Notes under the pieces: model-generated
What the model was told of the DNA's origin: nothing
The model's database searches: none
The model's input: the letters and a program-made list of their open reading frames with translations, nothing else
In this document: positions 5,640 to 7,978 of the stretch, one piece after another
Layout: each line of letters starts with the position of its first letter
Numbering within the stretch: the first letter of the stretch is position 1
Translations under genes and position numbers: made by a program
Assembly (NCBI GenBank): GCA_947456915.1
Contig: CANGUQ010000157.1
Span: 1-7,978, forward strand
Reading direction: 5' to 3'
DNA length: 7,978 bases
Origin: Betaproteobacteria bacterium
GTDB lineage: Bacteria; Pseudomonadota; Gammaproteobacteria; Burkholderiales; CAIKXV01

Positions 5640-6478
5640 CCGATCCGGGCAAGGCCTCCGGCGCAGCGCCGGCGCCATCTGCGCGCGTTGACGGCGCCGC
5701 GCAGCAGCCGGCCGACCGCGCAGCCGGCGCCCCTGCCGCCGATGGTGCCAGCAGGTCGCTGCCCCTACCCGGACCGCCATACGGCTCGACGACGCCCGAG
5801 CACGATCGCCGCATCCGCAGCTACGTGCTGCGGCAGGGTCGCATCACCAACGCCCAGCAGCGCGCCCATGACGCGTTGCTGCCGCAGTTCGGCGTGCCGT
5901 ACCGCGCCGGGCTGCTCGATGCGCACGACGTGTTCGGTCGTACCGCACCGCTGATCATGGAGATCGGCTTCGGCATGGGCGAAGGCACCGCCCAGATCGC
6001 GCAGGCGCATCCGGAGAACGACTATCTCGGCATCGAGGTACACAACCCGGGCGTCGGCAGCCTGCTCGACAGGATCGGAAGACTCGCGCTGACCAATGTG
6101 CGCATCGTCCAGCACGACGCAGTCGAGGTCGTGCGCGACATGATCGCGCCTGACCGGCTCGCAGGCGTGCACGTGTTCTTCCCCGACCCGTGGCACAAGA
6201 AGCGCCATCACAAGCGCCGTCTGCTGCAGGCACCATTCGTCTCGCTGCTCGCCTCGCGCATCGCCCCCGGCGGCTATCTGCACGTGGCCACCGACTGGGC
6301 CGACTACGCGCAACAGGTGCTGGCGGTGCTCGGCGCCGAGCCGCTGCTCGTCAACACCGTCGAGCAGTACGCGCCGCGTCCGGCCTACCGGCCGCTGACC
6401 CGCTTCGAACAACGCGGCGTGCGCCTCGGTCACGAGGTTTTCGATCTGGTATTCCGGCGCCGCGCCGCCGCCGCATGA
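5636..6478 (+). CDS. trmB: tRNA (guanine-N7-)-methyltransferase TrmB
   Basis: TrmB uses S-adenosylmethionine to form m7G46 in the variable loop of tRNAs. Counted from the TTG at 5636, the 280 residues include RIRSYVLRQGRIT (59-71), the SAM-binding EIGFGMGEG (109-117), GIEVHNPGVG (132-141), HDAVEV (150-155), the hallmark FFPDPWHKKRHHKRR (171-185), ATDW (218-221) and TRFEQRGVRLGH (255-266). The whole family core is present. The frame stays open far upstream inside thiG, so the start is uncertain. Between 5636 and the conserved core there is no ATG or GTG, and TTG is the only standard start. It overlaps the thiG stop (TTGA), suggesting translational coupling. This gives an Ala/Pro-rich extension about 40 residues longer than the E. 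coli enzyme. An unusual CTG at 5759 is the alternative. The product is certain and the start moderate. Confidence 0.93.
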   Translation: MTDPGKASGAAPAPSARVDGAAQQPADRAAGAPAADGASRSLPLPGPPYGSTTPEHDRRIRSYVLRQGRITNAQQRAHDALLPQFGVPYRAGLLDAHDVFGRTAPLIMEIGFGMGEGTAQIAQAHPENDYLGIEVHNPGVGSLLDRIGRLALTNVRIVQHDAVEVVRDMIAPDRLAGVHVFFPDPWHKKRHHKRRLLQAPFVSLLASRIAPGGYLHVATDWADYAQQVLAVLGAEPLLVNTVEQYAPRPAYRPLTRFEQRGVRLGHEVFDLVFRRRAAAA

Positions 6479-6513
6479 CGATGGCACCACGCCCGCTGTC
6501 GAAAGAAAAGGAA

Positions 6514-6536
6514 GAAAAGGGGCCAGGCCCCTTTTC
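6514..6536. terminator. Bidirectional intrinsic terminator, copy 1
   Basis: The arms AAAAGGGGC and GCCCCTTTT form a 9-bp stem with a 3-nt loop, preceded by an A-tract and ending in a T-tract on either strand. It lies 36 bases after the trmB stop, where the thiS-thiG-trmB transcript should end. The T run is only four bases. Confidence 0.6.
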
Positions 6537-6558
6537 CGGATCGCCGGCGCCTGCCGAA

Positions 6559-6581
6559 GAAAAGGGGCCAGGCCCCTTTTC
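6559..6581. terminator. Bidirectional intrinsic terminator, copy 2
   Basis: This is the second exact copy of the palindrome, giving the same 9-bp stem, 3-nt loop and flanking A and T runs. It would back up the first terminator and insulate the following amidohydrolase gene, which therefore probably needs its own promoter. None was identified by eye in 6584-6659. Confidence 0.6.
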
Positions 6582-6659
6582 CGCCTTTGCCGGATACCCG
6601 GCGCCTGCAGCGTCCGGCGAGAGGCTCGGTGCCGCGCCTGCCGGGCGTGCGCTGCACGC

Positions 6660-7952
6660 GTGAGCCTGGGAGAGAACTCACGCCAGCGCGCGCAACGGTT
6701 GATGCGCCGCCGCCTGCTGGGCGCTGGCGCCGCCACCACCGCGGTAGCGGGTGCAATGGCGCTGTGGCGCTGGTGGCCATTCGCCGGACTCGTTCACCCG
6801 TGCGGCGAGCCTGCACTGCCGGCGGAGCTTGCCGCCCACCCGGTGGTGCGCGCAGCGTCAGCGGACATCGATCCGGCGACGCTGTGGGACTGCCATGTAC
6901 ACCTGCTCGGGCTGGGCGGCGATGCGGCGACCACCGACAGCACCTGGATCAACCCGGTGATGCAGTCACCGCTCAGGCCGATCCAGCATGCGCAGTACCG
7001 CTTCTATCTGAACGCGGGTTGCGTCGATCCGGACGGCCCGCAACCCGACGCTGCATTCGTCGCACGCATGCTTGCGCTGCAGCGCGCATTCGCCGGCGGG
7101 CGCGCGAAGCTGATGCTGATGGCGTTCGCGCTGCGCCATGACGACGCAGGCCGTCCGCAGCCCGAGCACTCGGCGTTCCAGACCTCCAACGCGTACGCCG
7201 CGTCGGTGGCGCGCGCGCACCCCGAGGCGTTCGAATGGATCGCGTCGATCCATCCGTACCGTCCCGACGCGGTGGATGCGCTGCAGCGCGCCGCGGCGCA
7301 CGGCGCACGCGCCGTCAAGTGGCTGTCGCCGGTGATGAACATCGACCCGTCCTCGGCGAAGTGCGAACCGTTCTATCGCGCGCTCGCCGCGCTCGACCTG
7401 CCGCTGATCGCCCACGGCGGCGCGGAAACCGCGGTGTCACTCGCCCCGAACCAGGAACTCGGCAACCCGCTGCGGCTGCGCCGCGCGCTCGATGCAGGCG
7501 TGCGCGTGTTCGTCGCACACTGCGCCTCGCTCGGGCAGAGCATCGACCTGGACCGCGGCGAGAACGCGCAGCCGGCCGACAACTTCGCGCTGTTCACGCG
7601 GCTGATGGACGAGGCGCGCTGGCGCGGCCGGCTGCTGGGCGAGCTGTCGGCGGTGACGATCTTCACCCGCCCGCGCAACGTGATGACCACGCTGATCGAG
7701 CGCGGCGACTGGCACGAGCGACTGTGCAACGGTTCGGACTATCCGCTGCCGGCCGTCGTGCCGATCATCTCCACCCGCCGCTTCGTCGACTGGGGAATGC
7801 TCGACGCTGACGCGGCTGCCGCGCTGGACCGGTTGCGTCTGATCAATCCGCTGCTGTTCGACCTCGCGTTGAAGCGCGCACTGCACGTCGACGGCAGACG
7901 CCTGCCCGCACAGGTATTCGACACCCGCCGGCACTTCGTCAAGCCCGCGTAG
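6660..7952 (+). CDS. Amidohydrolase family protein with Tat-like N-terminus
   Basis: The 430-residue protein has the metal-ligand pattern of an amidohydrolase TIM barrel (Amidohydro_2-like): DCHVHL with H79 and H81, K220 in AVKWLSP, H252 in LIAHGG, H287 in FVAHCAS and D360 in NGSDYP. The substrate cannot be named; hydrolysis or decarboxylation are both known in the superfamily. The N-terminus has MRRRLLGAG (15-23) followed by a hydrophobic stretch to about residue 41. This resembles a twin-arginine signal or a membrane anchor without an obvious AXA cleavage site, so the domain is probably periplasmic. The GTG at 6660 leaves 15 residues before the arginines. An ATG at 6702 would start directly at them. 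Neither has a good Shine-Dalgarno. The gene stands alone after the duplicated terminators. Confidence 0.87.
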   Translation: MSLGENSRQRAQRLMRRRLLGAGAATTAVAGAMALWRWWPFAGLVHPCGEPALPAELAAHPVVRAASADIDPATLWDCHVHLLGLGGDAATTDSTWINPVMQSPLRPIQHAQYRFYLNAGCVDPDGPQPDAAFVARMLALQRAFAGGRAKLMLMAFALRHDDAGRPQPEHSAFQTSNAYAASVARAHPEAFEWIASIHPYRPDAVDALQRAAAHGARAVKWLSPVMNIDPSSAKCEPFYRALAALDLPLIAHGGAETAVSLAPNQELGNPLRLRRALDAGVRVFVAHCASLGQSIDLDRGENAQPADNFALFTRLMDEARWRGRLLGELSAVTIFTRPRNVMTTLIERGDWHERLCNGSDYPLPAVVPIISTRRFVDWGMLDADAAAALDRLRLINPLLFDLALKRALHVDGRRLPAQVFDTRRHFVKPA

Positions 7953-7978
7953 GCGCTGCGCTGCCGAACGCTCGGGAC

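Larger units (their letters stand above)
6511..6583. repeat. Two 28-nt palindromic direct repeats
   Basis: An identical 28-base sequence lies at 6511-6538 and 6556-6583, 45 bases apart start to start. Each copy contains an odd palindrome with arms GAAAAGGGGCC and GGCCCCTTTTC around a central A (6514-6536 and 6559-6581). The following 19 bases are also duplicated: 6536-6554 and 6590-6608 match at 17 of 19 positions (CCGGAT, two variable bases, CCGGCGCCTGC). An additional 7-9 bases lie in the second unit. The A/G-rich run at 6501-6513 may be a decayed third edge. It looks like a small duplicated intergenic element of the REP or terminator-repeat kind. Confidence 0.88.

Noticed and set aside
4329..5780. 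Long minus-strand open frame opposite thiS, thiG and the start of trmB
   Set aside because: Its translation is a His/Arg-rich low-complexity shadow of well-identified plus-strand genes.
6511..6583. CRISPR-like repeat pair
   Set aside because: There are only two copies, a 17-base spacer that is itself partly duplicated downstream, and strong terminator palindromes, so it does not fit an array.
6479..6659. Plus-strand frame through the repeats encoding EKGPGPFS twice
   Set aside because: The peptide repeat is only the translation of the DNA palindromes, and its frame begins inside trmB.

Overview
The window looks like chromosomal DNA from a high-GC betaproteobacterium-like organism. Hand-counted 60-base lines in housekeeping genes reach about 73% GC. 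The thiS-thiG-trmB gene order and a protein with a PEP-CTERM-type tail fit Rhodocyclales or Burkholderiales, but this is inferred from gene content only. No phage, transposase, CRISPR array or rRNA is visible.

Layout. (1) 56-2458, minus strand: a complete 800-residue AsmA-family envelope protein. (2) 2459-2844: a divergent intergenic region with a perfect 20-bp inverted repeat (2689-2708) and a TACAAT -10-like box facing the AsmA gene. (3) 2845-3570, plus: a secreted protein with a signal peptide and a C-terminal VPLPA/PEP-CTERM exosortase sorting signal. It is clearly lower in GC than its neighbours and is followed by a strong hairpin (3612-3641). (4) 3718-4128, plus: a small single-domain cupin. 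(5) 4265-4338, minus: tRNA-Gly(CCC) with encoded CCA. (6) 4485-6478, plus: thiS-thiG-trmB, joining the thiamine thiazole sulfur carrier and thiazole synthase to the tRNA m7G46 methyltransferase. thiS appears leaderless, and trmB probably starts at a TTG overlapping the thiG stop. (7) 6511-6608: two copies of a 28-nt palindromic repeat, each shaped like a bidirectional intrinsic terminator, within a longer imperfect duplication. (8) 6660-7952, plus: a metal-dependent amidohydrolase with a Tat-like N-terminus.

How the genes work together. ThiS carries the thiocarboxylate sulfur that ThiG uses to build the thiazole phosphate of thiamine; TrmB is a translation-related passenger. ThiF, ThiH/ThiO and the exosortase are not in the window. 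AsmA and the PEP-CTERM protein are both envelope-related and diverge from one intergenic region, but nothing shows a shared function. I found no convincing new multi-gene system. The items most worth checking are the tandem palindromes, the operator-like repeat at 2689-2708, the PEP-CTERM gene and a possible 32-residue ORF at 3595-3693.
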